Origin: Nostoc sp. S13 | Lineage (GTDB): Bacteria > Cyanobacteriota > Cyanobacteriia > Cyanobacteriales > Nostocaceae | Assembly: GCF_029379315.1 (NCBI RefSeq) | Contig: NZ_JAQYWQ010000001.1 | Coordinates: 1 to 64,000 of the forward strand | Reading direction: 5' to 3' | DNA: 64,000 nucleotides | Shown here: piece by piece, positions 56,947-64,000 of the stretch | Position numbering within the stretch: position 1 is the stretch's first letter | Layout of the letters: the number at the start of each line of letters is the position of its first letter | Made by a program: the position numbers and the translations under genes | The notes under the pieces: model-generated | The model's input: only the letters and a program-made list of their open reading frames with translations | What the model was told of the DNA's origin: nothing | The model's database searches: none

Positions 56947-57148
56947 AAGCAACACCCTCCCTGCGCCCCTTAGCGCAGGGGCGATCGGGCACACTATGCG
57001 TAGATACGCAGCACCTTGCTGTTAAATATCATCAATATCTTTGCCAAATCTTCATTGCTAATCAAATCAAAGCCATGAGCAACTAGTTATTTATTCTGTA
57101 ACAATTTATTGACAACAGACCAACTCTGACTAATAGAAAATCTCAAAT

Positions 57149-57421
57149 ATGAAATCAAAATTTAACTTCATGGAGCAAATTCCTCTACCTTCACCTATTC
57201 ACTACGAACTTATACTTCAACTTTTAGAAAGACAAACCATGTTAGCGGTAAATGATAATCCAGATTTACGGCATCAGGTGAATCAGCTAATTATTACTCT
57301 TCGTAAAGCTGCTGTGCAGCAAAAGCGGCTAGAAGAAATTTGCGAGTTTTCCTCTGTAACTATTGATCACCGTTGGTCAATCAATCATCATCATGATAGC
57401 AAAGTTGTTGTCCCCGATTGA
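57149..57421 (+). CDS. DUF5340-like small protein
   Basis: 90 residues, or 83 from the alternative ATG at 57170 (MEQIPLPSPIHYELILQLLE), which is the start I recall for relatives. One helical domain is followed by a His/Asp-rich end (SINHHHDSKVV). Function unknown. It follows trpC after about 200 bp on the same strand and may be an independent transcript. Confidence 0.75.
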   Translation: MKSKFNFMEQIPLPSPIHYELILQLLERQTMLAVNDNPDLRHQVNQLIITLRKAAVQQKRLEEICEFSSVTIDHRWSINHHHDSKVVVPD

Positions 57422-57734
57422 AGCTGATAACTTAATATCTCAACCTCAAATTTGGTGTCTTTGTTAAGTTAGCTTACTATCATCAGAAAGTGTATTCAAG
57501 TGGCTATTAGTTAAAAGTTCCGTCGCATTTGCTTGACTCAAATGCACAGTTTGGGGTGTGACTTCAAATTATTCGGGTTACAGAACTTTCTCTGCTTTGC
57601 AAAAATATCTATAAATCCTAGATGAGGATTTGAAATCGGCAGTCTCAACGCTCAGATTTTAGTTGATATAAATTTTACATTATTTAGCTTGTTTCATAAA
57701 GTTATACATAGTTATTTTTTTCTAAATATTAAGA

Positions 57735-57979
57735 GGATGTTTGAAAAGTATTATTGCTAGGGCAGCAACTGGCGCAATACAGAGAGAAGGAAGAAATGCT
57801 TAGGTGATTTCTGATGAAAAAAATACCTATGTTGACGAAACCAACGGCTATGGTAATTTTATTACTAGAATTTACCTTAACTCAACTGTATTAGGAAATG
57901 GGGATTTTAAAGCCTCTTGACCTTTCGGGGAGAGGTTAGGAGAGGGTTGCTAGTATACTTTACGACTTTTCAAACAACC
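57735..57979. mobile_element. ~245-bp inverted-repeat element (MITE candidate)
   Basis: The ends are ggatgtttgaaaagt and, inverted, ggttgtttgaaaagt (14 of 15). The interior is noncoding and includes gagaggttaggagagggttg, a dispersed motif. It lies in the 720-bp gap upstream of the carbonic anhydrase gene; the remainder of that gap (57422-58141) is AT-rich with no gene. Confidence 0.5.
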
Positions 57980-58141
57980 TTTAACTTAGCTTTTGACAAT
58001 TTATACAATAATTCTATTAATGCTGGAGAAAAAAATTGTCATCTTTATAAAATTTTAGCTTTGAAAAAGTTCATATTGATATAGAAGAAACTGTAAATCA
58101 GCTAAAATATCGGTAAGATTCTCTCTCGAATTTGACGAAAG

Positions 58142-58810
58142 ATGAAATATAACAACATTGATGAACTCTTCAGAAATAATCAGGCTTGGGTTGCCGAGAA
58201 ACTGGCTCTAGACCCAACTTACTTTCAAGAATTATCTAACGGACAAACACCACCTTTTCTATACATCGGGTGTTCTGATAGTCGTCTGGCATTAACAAGC
58301 TTTACCCGTACTGAACCAGGAGAGTTATTTGTACATCGTAATATTGCCAATCAAGTTTCTCTAACGGATATTAACTTTTTAGCCGTTTTAGAATATGCAA
58401 TTTTACATCTTGGGGTGGAACATATTATCGTTTGTGGTCACTACGATTGCGGAGGAATTAAAGCGGCTTTAGAAGGGAGAACCATCGGAATTCTTGATAA
58501 CTGGGTAAATCCGATTCGGGAACTCTATTTAGAGAAACAAGAAGAAATTGATACCTTACCAACAAGAGAAGAACGTCTGAATCGTTTGGCGGAAATGAAT
58601 GTTGTGGCGCAAGTGAAAAATCTTTACCAAACTTCCATCATGCGTCAGGTACTCTATGAACGAAAAGCGCCTATGGTTCATGGCTGGGTACTAAATATAC
58701 GCACTGGGTTGATTAAAGATTTGAACGTTTCAACTGTGCAATGGCAATTGCACATCTGCCCCTTGCTTCTAGAGTTTAGGCTCTATGCCATGTTAAAAAA
58801 TGAGAGTTAA
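58142..58810 (+). CDS. Beta-class carbonic anhydrase
   Basis: 222 residues. Zinc ligands Cys44, His100 and Cys103 (GCSDSR and CGHYDCGG), with the Asp46/Arg48 dyad. ELFVHRNIANQV follows. It interconverts CO2 and bicarbonate in the cytosol or near carboxysomes. The last ~25 residues (from VSTVQWQLHICPLLLEFRLY) differ from the usual family end and may reflect a shifted or added 3' sequence. The core is intact, so activity is likely. Confidence 0.9.
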   Translation: MKYNNIDELFRNNQAWVAEKLALDPTYFQELSNGQTPPFLYIGCSDSRLALTSFTRTEPGELFVHRNIANQVSLTDINFLAVLEYAILHLGVEHIIVCGHYDCGGIKAALEGRTIGILDNWVNPIRELYLEKQEEIDTLPTREERLNRLAEMNVVAQVKNLYQTSIMRQVLYERKAPMVHGWVLNIRTGLIKDLNVSTVQWQLHICPLLLEFRLYAMLKNES

Positions 58811-58976
58811 TTCGGTATTTCCCGTCACACAAAAATATACATTTGAGGCGTGATAAATAGTGCCTTTACAACTTTTATTTGAAGTGAAATAAATAGTTGT
58901 TTTTTCGCCACACTATTGTAAATTTTACGTCAGAGTTCTAAATTATTTTATATTTTTGCCCAATTAGAGTTACAAA

Positions 58977-59078
58977 TAAGCTAAAAATCTTTTAATTTGC
59001 ATCCTCAAAAAAATGAATCTCTTGTGGGGTGGGCATCTTGCCCGCCCTAGTTGTGCAAATTAAATGCGCGACAGCTTA
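58977..59078 (-). mobile_element. 102-bp MITE-like element, copy 2 (inverted)
   Basis: One difference from each of the other two copies (39001 and 60926). Flanked by taag/ctta ends. The 544-bp gap between the carbonic anhydrase and yqaE holds only this element and a palindrome. Confidence 0.85.
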
Positions 59079-59264
59079 TTAATAATACAACGGTGTGTTA
59101 TGGCTCTGGCTAACGCACCGTGACAGATTAGATTAACAAAGTAACACACTTTAAAAGTTGGATATTTTTTTAATTGGAAGTCCCTAATTTATTTTTAATT
59201 ATGAATTATGGCTGGGAGAATTCTTCTTTAAGAAGTTGCAGATGTCCAATTCATAACTCTTTTC

Positions 59265-59292
59265 ATAGAGGCAATTCATGAATTGCCTCTAT
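59265..59292. repeat. 28-bp perfect palindrome
   Basis: atagaggcaattcatgaatt plus gcctctat is fully self-complementary. It is a REP-type or hairpin element between genes. Confidence 0.85.
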
Positions 59293-59354
59293 GCAAATAT
59301 TACTCAGAATCCGTAACGTTGAGATTGGGACACTCAACCTACCCCTAAAAAGAA

Positions 59355-59513
59355 TTATTTCTTATAAATTATCCATACTGCATGAATAATTCCAGGAATG
59401 TAACCAAAAAGCGTCAAAACTATATTAATCCAAAAGTCTATACCAAAACCAACTTGCAAAAAAACTCCCAAAGGTGGTAAGAAAATCGCACACAGAAGAC
59501 GAACTAAATCCAT
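59355..59513 (-). CDS. YqaE/Pmp3-family small membrane protein
   Basis: 52 residues. MDLVRLLCAIFLPPLGVFLQ and VLTLFGYIPGIIHAVWII give the two membrane helices and the LPP/FGYIPG motifs that define the family. Members relate to salt or membrane-potential stress. A strong Shine-Dalgarno (ggaggttcaa) precedes the ATG at 59511-59513. Confidence 0.92.
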   Translation of the reverse strand: MDLVRLLCAIFLPPLGVFLQVGFGIDFWINIVLTLFGYIPGIIHAVWIIYKK

Positions 59514-59654
59514 TTGAACCTCCTCTTAATCTCATAATAAACAGCTTGTTAGCGAAGTGATTCACCACTGTTCAAGCATATTTGGACTTTTCAAAGATAA
59601 CATTTTCTCTCTCAATCAAGGTCATGGTTAAGATGCGGTAAACCGCACTCAAGA

Positions 59655-60002
59655 TTAGCCACCGCTAATTTTGGCTTTATAACCTAGCTTCGTCAAAATC
59701 TCGACAATTTTCTGCTTGTGTTCGCCCTGAATTTCAATTTCGTTGTCTTTAATTGTCCCACCTGTCCCGCATTGGCTTTTCAACTGCTTCACCAAATCTG
59801 CCAAGGTTTCCGGTTTGGCTTGAAAACCGCTAATCACTGTGACAGTTTTGCCTTTGCGTCCTTTGCGGGAAGCTTGTACTTTGAGATTTTGTTGTTGTGG
59901 GGGCAGTTCTAGAACTGGTCTTTCTGTGGCGGCGGAGTTGTCGCTGCCAAATTCGCGGTAGACAAAGCCTTTATCGGAAGATTTGGGAGTGGAAGAAGAC
60001 AT
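59655..60002 (-). CDS. SUI1/eIF1-like translation factor (YciH)
   Basis: 115 residues from ATG 60000-60002 (MSSSTPKSSDKGFVYREFGS); an upstream ATG nine codons earlier is possible. The SUI1 fold spans about 45-110: GRKGKTVTVISGF, then GTGGTIKDNEIEIQGEH. Bacterial YciH-type proteins influence start-codon fidelity in vitro. On the opposite strand just downstream in coordinates begins a trpB remnant. Confidence 0.9.
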   Translation of the reverse strand: MSSSTPKSSDKGFVYREFGSDNSAATERPVLELPPQQQNLKVQASRKGRKGKTVTVISGFQAKPETLADLVKQLKSQCGTGGTIKDNEIEIQGEHKQKIVEILTKLGYKAKISGG

Positions 60003-60119
60003 AAAATGAATGTTTAAGAAAAATTTCAAAGGCAGTGGAAACTTCTACGCAACCATTCTGCTGGGATATCAATTTCTAGGCTAACATCACAAATCCATTG
60101 GAAGGGATTCAAAGTAATT

Positions 60120-60160
60120 GGGCATGGGGCATTGGGCATTGGGCATTGGGCATTGAGTAT
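60120..60160. repeat. Heptameric STRR
   Basis: gcattgg repeated about five times (ggcattgggcattgggcatt), between SUI1 and the trpB remnant. Confidence 0.85.
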
Positions 60161-60255
60161 CAACGAAGAATTTAGTTCCCAGTCCCCAGGTATACCCCAG
60201 ATATACCCCAGACTTTCTATAATAATTAAGTTATTCCCGTCATCGAAAACAGCCC

Positions 60256-60476
60256 GTGACTACCACTCCTCTATCTCCAAGTTGAACTGCTCAGGTTCCC
60301 GATACGCTGGTAAGTATGTACCTGAAACGCTGATGCCTGCTCTTACTGAACTAGAAACAGCTTATCAGTAATACTGTAATGACCCTACTTTTCAAGCAGA
60401 ACTACAGCAGTTATTACCGGACTATGTAGGACGTGCCACACCATTGTATTTCGCTGAACGCTTGACTGCTGATTAA
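60256..60476 (+). pseudogene. trpB: trpB (tryptophan synthase beta) 5' remnant
   Basis: Starts with a GTG and VTTTPLSPS before a TGA. It then resumes in other frames with QVPDT and KYVPETLMPALTELETAYQ, a [23 protein letters not shown] and [14 protein letters not shown]. These are the N-terminal ~80 residues of TrpB with frameshifts, a small deletion near 60311 and stops. The remaining ~330 residues, including the PLP site, are gone, replaced by a repeat at 60521. A working trpB must be elsewhere if tryptophan synthesis is intact. Confidence 0.9.
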
Positions 60477-60520
60477 TGACGCGTAAATATCGCAGTTCTC
60501 GTTTGGATGGAACACATAGT

Positions 60521-60746
60521 AGGGGCACAGCAATGCTCATGCGTAGCAACTTAAGCAAAACTCCTTTAAAACCTCGTTTCGCCAGAGGCTGGAAATGCAC
60601 CTGATTGCAGTTCTGCCGCAAGTCAAGAAGCGGAGCCTGATATTAGGGATTAAAAGTCTGAGATTTCTTTTCGAGACAATCTCTAAAAGCTTTTTTTAGA
60701 CGAGCTTTCACTTTAAGTTGACACAAATGAGCAATGCTGTACCCCT
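60521..60746 (-). mobile_element. ~226-bp inverted-repeat element, copy B
   Basis: Outer ends aggggcacagcaatgctcat and, inverted, aggggtacagcattgctcat (18 of 20). Inside them are the caacttaa ends and internal blocks of the element at 15027-15223 in opposite orientation. No ORF. Confidence 0.6.
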
Positions 60747-60925
60747 ACGAGTGGTCTGTATTCCCTGATTAGAGAACCGCTACATATATAAAATTTTTGG
60801 GAAAAAGCACTAATGGATTAACAATTCCAGCACGCTATGCTACCGCAGCCGATTCATGACGAGTTGGCAGGTGAAAATGTGCAAAGTTTGAGGACAATGC
60901 ACATTTTCAGGAATGTCTCTCCTGG

Positions 60926-61027
60926 TAAGCTGTCGCGCATTTAATTTGCACAACTAGGGTGGGCAAGATGCCCACCCCACAAGAGATTCATTTTTTTGAG
61001 GATGCAAATTAAAAGATTTTTAGCTTA
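60926..61027 (+). mobile_element. 102-bp MITE-like element, copy 3
   Basis: Two differences from copy 1 and one from copy 2, same length, same ends. Confidence 0.85.
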
Positions 61028-61189
61028 ATAACGGTAGAGTCCAATTTTTATCGAAACAGAATTCAGAAGTCAGGAATCAGAATTCAGTTGGATTATTCTT
61101 TACGACTGAGGGATAGCGCGAGGTAAAGCCTTCTCTTCTGCTTCTGCTATGGTCGACGCGCAAGGGACAAAGACCCTAGCGCGAACCAG

Positions 61190-61265
61190 AGGCTTCTCTA
61201 CGATAGGCTTCTCTACGATAGGCTTCTCTACGAGAGGCTTCGCCAACGCCAACGCCAACGCCAAC
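61190..61265. repeat. Tandem repeats: 15-mer (three copies) then hexamer (four copies)
   Basis: aggcttctctacgat occurs at 61190, 61205 and (last base changed) 61220. gccaac then repeats four times from 61242. The whole mosaic (61068-61320) is flanked by aattcag-rich inverted ends, like the 41.9-42.3 kb region. Frames across it are chance. Confidence 0.8.
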
Positions 61266-61760
61266 GGCATAGCTTTGCTTAGAGGAAGTCCGCGACATCT
61301 TGATTCTGAATTCTGCATTCTTCTTCAACATACTAATAGTATAATATTTATGATACGTAAGCTTACATATCAGTATTTAATAAGTAATACTATTTAAAAC
61401 ATGATTGAAAATCTGAGTTGAAAGTACAATCGGATGCAGGTGATGCCTAAGCGTAATCTTGATAGGCAGCATTCATTCTTGCCTTATAAGTTCAGTAAAA
61501 GAGCTAAATTCGTGCCTATGTATTGTATAAAAATTAAGTATAATCACTAATTTACAAAAGTGATATTGTTTTAAATTATTACGGACAATTAAAGTTAAAT
61601 TTTTTATAAACAGGGCAATTTTCTCGTAAGGTCGTGAATTTAAACGTTTTGTAGTAGTTTTTGAACATAAAACGTCATAAATAGAAGTATATAGACTTAT
61701 AATGAATTTGTCATATTGACATGAGTTTAGTTACATTGTCCGCAACTTTACTTTCAGCAA

Positions 61761-62288
61761 ATGATAAAAACAACAGTCTACGGACTTGCTTTAGGCACCA
61801 TTGTTATCAGTAGTGGGACGATCGCTACTTCTGTAACAAATCCAACTTTTGCACCAGAGCCTTCAAATGTATCAAGTAATACTATTTATATCGCAGCATC
61901 TAGCTTCAGTCTTCCTGGTCTAGAACAGTCGGTTTTCGATCAAATCAATAACTACAGAGTTTCCCAAGGGCTACCAAAGCTGATTCGTAATTCTGCCATC
62001 GATAATCAAGCCAGAATTCACAGTCAGGACATAGCTAATGGTAAAGTTCCCTTTGGACATACGGGATTCCCAGAACGTGTTAATGCAATTGGTATTTCCT
62101 ACAAAGCAGCTGGTGAAAATGTCGCTTCCAACGGAGGATATCCTAACCCTGCCAAAATAGCTGTTCAAGGCTGGCTCAAAAGTCCAGGGCATCTAGCCAA
62201 TATCAGAGGTAACTATGATAAGACGGGGATTGGTGTCGCTACCAAAGATGGACGCGAAATCTACTTCACACAAATTTTTCTTCGCTGA
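61761..62288 (+). CDS. CAP-domain (SCP/PR-1-like) secreted protein, copy 1
   Basis: 175 residues. A signal-like hydrophobic N-terminus (about 7-25) is followed by a CAP domain: VFDQINNYRVSQGLPKL, HSQDIANGKVPFGHTGFPERV, AAGENVASN, WLKSPGHLANIRGNYDKTGIGVA. The His and Glu of the CAP cavity are present. Probably exported; bacterial function unclear. A paralogue follows at 63083. The 470 bp before it (61320-61760) is AT-rich and carries no gene. Confidence 0.9.
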   Translation: MIKTTVYGLALGTIVISSGTIATSVTNPTFAPEPSNVSSNTIYIAASSFSLPGLEQSVFDQINNYRVSQGLPKLIRNSAIDNQARIHSQDIANGKVPFGHTGFPERVNAIGISYKAAGENVASNGGYPNPAKIAVQGWLKSPGHLANIRGNYDKTGIGVATKDGREIYFTQIFLR

Positions 62289-63082
62289 TAGATTTGGTAA
62301 AATTTAGGTTTTTTCTCAAATTCCCCAGACTTCAGCTAGCTTGTTAGCAAAGCTTTCGCTATAGGATTCCTATTTGATTTTTGAACAACTAAACTGCGTA
62401 GAAGTTTGACATACAAAACTTTTTTCTGAGTATAGTGAACAAGATTCAAGTACGATTCCTATAGATGTTGAATAATCTAGTTTCAATGACATTTGTCTAT
62501 TGAATACTACATTGTTTTTTTAGTAATTCATGAAAATCTGAAATTACAGCAGAATTCAGGAGCGGAGCTTGGGAAAGCTTTGCCGAGGCATCAGAATGGG
62601 CTACGCCCCGCTCCCCTAACAGAAGTAAAACACGTTTTATACGTGGCTTTGAGACTTAACTTGTGTACTTTACCTTCCTTGAAATCTGAAGTTATCAGCC
62701 AAAATAACCGTGATTTTCATGAAGCTAATACCGTTTCTTTGTGAAGCTGCATATATTTACCCCCTGTAGTCCCCCCAAAGTATCGAGGAGTCAGTTGGAG
62801 AGGCAGTGTGTTGAGCGGGTTTCCCGACTTGTTCGCGTAGCGTCTCCGAACAGGAGAAGCATCTGGCGGGGGACTACAAGGGCGTCTTGTATGTGCATCT
62901 TCATACAGAATTGATATAACCTATTGAAGTATTGACAATTGGAAATGATTGTTTGTACTTCCTATACAAAGATATAGCCAGATTGCCAAAATTCATCAAC
63001 CCTTAATAGAATCGTGGTATATATCGTCGGAACAATAAGGTAGAGTAGAAGTCTTATATCTCTACACATTACGCAATTCTCC
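62289..63082. other. Repeat-rich spacer between the two CAP genes
   Basis: No gene. It holds an inverted copy of the 105-bp element (62360-62463), a segment (62619-62689) shared with 41928-41998 and a GC-rich mosaic repeat around 62790-62890. The last 190 bp is AT-rich and likely holds the promoter of the second CAP gene. Confidence 0.55.
62360..62463. repeat. ~105-bp dispersed inverted-repeat element, copy 2
   Basis: Reverse-complement relative of 3017-3122, ends tataggattcctatttga and its imperfect inverse. Several internal differences, so older than the MITE copies. Confidence 0.6.
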
Positions 63083-63631
63083 ATGTTCCGACAAACTGCT
63101 TTTGGCATCGCTTTAAGTGCGCTTGTCCTTGCTAGTGGATTAACGACTGTTCCGATCCCAAATCATCCTTCTACGAATACATCCACCCGTAATAAGCTGT
63201 TGTCGCTTTTTTCCAGTCAGGTTGCAATATCGACTCCTACTTTTAAAACTACGGAGTTAGAAAAATCAGTTTTTGACGAAATTAATCGATATCGGGCTTC
63301 TAAAGGACTGCCAAAGTTGACCCTAAATGCAAATATCACTCGACAGGCAAGAATTCATAGTCAAAACATGGCTAAAGGTAAAACCCCATTTAGCCATCAC
63401 GGATTTGAAGGGCGAGTCAAAGCTATCCCTATTCGCTACAACAGTGCGGCGGAAAATGTTGCTTTCAACCGGGGATATAGCAACCCTGTGGAGGAAGCTG
63501 TTACTGGTTGGATCAACAGTCCCGGACATTTAAAGAATCTTAAAGGAAATTACAACCTGACTGGAATTGGTGTTGCTACTAATAATCAAGGCGAAGTCTA
63601 CCTGACGCAACTTTTCTTTCGCACTAGGTAG
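63083..63631 (+). CDS. CAP-domain secreted protein, copy 2
   Basis: 182 residues. Signal peptide-like start (MFRQTAFGIALSALVLASGL), then the CAP domain: VFDEINRYRASKGLPKLTLN, HSQNMAKGKTPFSHHGFEG, SAAENVAFNRGY, WINSPGHLKNLKGNYNLTGIGVA. It is clearly a paralogue of the gene at 61761, moderately diverged, so an old tandem duplication. Exported; role unknown. Confidence 0.9.
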   Translation: MFRQTAFGIALSALVLASGLTTVPIPNHPSTNTSTRNKLLSLFSSQVAISTPTFKTTELEKSVFDEINRYRASKGLPKLTLNANITRQARIHSQNMAKGKTPFSHHGFEGRVKAIPIRYNSAAENVAFNRGYSNPVEEAVTGWINSPGHLKNLKGNYNLTGIGVATNNQGEVYLTQLFFRTR

Positions 63632-63719
63632 ATTTATTTGGTGATTTTTTTGCACAATAATAATGTAGTGTCTGACAAGACTTTTCTCTGCTGGACACTG
63701 CTATTTTTTTTTAAAATTC

Positions 63720-64000
63720 ATGACATTACAAGATTTTCAGGTGAGCGATCGCGACCTCAGTGACGCAGCTCTTGGACAGTATTTAGAATCTACAGCGATC
63801 GCAGTTGATACAGAAACGATGGGATTATTGCCGCAACGCGATCGCTTGTGTCTCATCCAGCTGTGCAACCTCGAAGGGAAAGTGACTGTAATCCGCATAG
63901 CTAAAGGACAAGCTGACGCTCCAAACTTAAAAAAACTCTTGGAAGCGGCGAATGTCGTAAAAGTGTTTCACTTTGCTCGTTTTGACCTTGCCACTTTACG
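63720..64000 (+). CDS. Ribonuclease D-like 3'-5' exonuclease, 3' end outside window
   Basis: The first 93 residues are visible from ATG 63720. DTETMGL carries the Exo I acidic pair and VKVFHFARFDLATL the Exo II Asp, as in DEDDy exonucleases of the RNase D family. LCLIQLCNLEGKVTVIRI lies between them. Cyanobacterial members of about 200-300 residues lack HRDC domains. Expected role: 3' trimming of tRNA or other RNA. Confidence 0.88.
   Translation, partial: MTLQDFQVSDRDLSDAALGQYLESTAIAVDTETMGLLPQRDRLCLIQLCNLEGKVTVIRIAKGQADAPNLKKLLEAANVVKVFHFARFDLATL

Noticed and set aside
61100-61318. 72-aa minus-strand frame with KPIVEKPIVEKP repeats
   Set aside because: The periodicity comes from the 15-mer DNA repeat and the frame lacks other support.
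62493-62744. 83-aa plus-strand frame between the CAP genes
   Set aside because: Crosses two dispersed repeats; part of it recurs at 41.9 kb in noncoding DNA.

Overview
The window looks like chromosomal DNA of a filamentous Nostoc/Anabaena-type cyanobacterium. Four things point that way: very frequent HIP1-like gcgatcgc octamers, heptameric short tandem repeats between genes, many short inverted-repeat elements, and cyanobacterial marker genes (raf1, menG, an SLH-containing porin, DUF445, DUF1499 and Uma2 proteins, tRNA-Phe). Most genes are metabolic, regulatory or envelope genes. Between them lie decaying genes and several families of non-autonomous mobile elements.

Layout. 1-2.3 kb: a NACHT/HEAT NLR-like ATPase running off the left edge and a 146-aa partner ORF in the same frame, separated by one TGA. 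2.7-3.0 kb: two tiny membrane-protein ORFs. 3.1-4.4 kb: an alanine/serine-glyoxylate-type aminotransferase gene split by a 137-bp TA-flanked MITE. 4.6-7.3 kb: DUF1499, DUF1345, an acetyltransferase remnant and a Ser/Thr kinase. 7.8-11.1 kb: a UvrD-type helicase whose frame has absorbed a repeat, and a dead flavin monooxygenase. 11.2-18.6 kb: RTX protein, AqpZ, Raf1, a REC-GAF regulator, MenG, DUF445. 18.6-23.5 kb: an Rpn-nuclease remnant, Uma2, a two-cold-shock-domain plus nuclease-like protein, cytochrome P450, a Rieske-oxygenase remnant, and a PIN/RHH toxin-antitoxin pair with a 20-bp palindromic operator candidate. 23.5-31.7 kb: 7TM-HD phosphodiesterase, ADP-ribosylglycohydrolase-like protein, AroQ, TopA.

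32.4-38.2 kb: two broken small genes, an SLH porin divergent from a znuABC zinc importer with a Zur/Fur-like box between them, and tRNA-Phe. 38.2-40.1 kb: a small-gene, repeat-rich stretch with two MITEs. 40.5-49.5 kb: ProA, a STAS protein convergent with a REC-SpoIIE phosphatase, DUF1350, an unknown membrane protein, an HDAC-like deacetylase and an FHA-PAS-GAF-GGDEF-EAL protein. 50-57.4 kb: an orphan TpsB transporter, a SWIM protein, LpdA, TrpC, DUF5340. 58-64 kb: beta-carbonic anhydrase, YqaE, SUI1, a trpB remnant, two CAP-domain paralogues and the start of an RNase D-like exonuclease.

The most distinctive signals are genomic. Two 137-bp MITE copies differ at 2 positions, and one lies inside a coding gene whose full frame returns when the element is removed in silico. 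A 102-bp element is present three times with 1-2 differences. A repeat has become part of a helicase coding sequence. Several genes are split by single stop codons. The best candidates for under-described biology are the cold-shock/nuclease protein at 19.7-20.8 kb, the split NACHT system at the left edge and the Ser/Thr kinase with four C-terminal cysteines. I found no complete insertion sequence, prophage, CRISPR array or rRNA.
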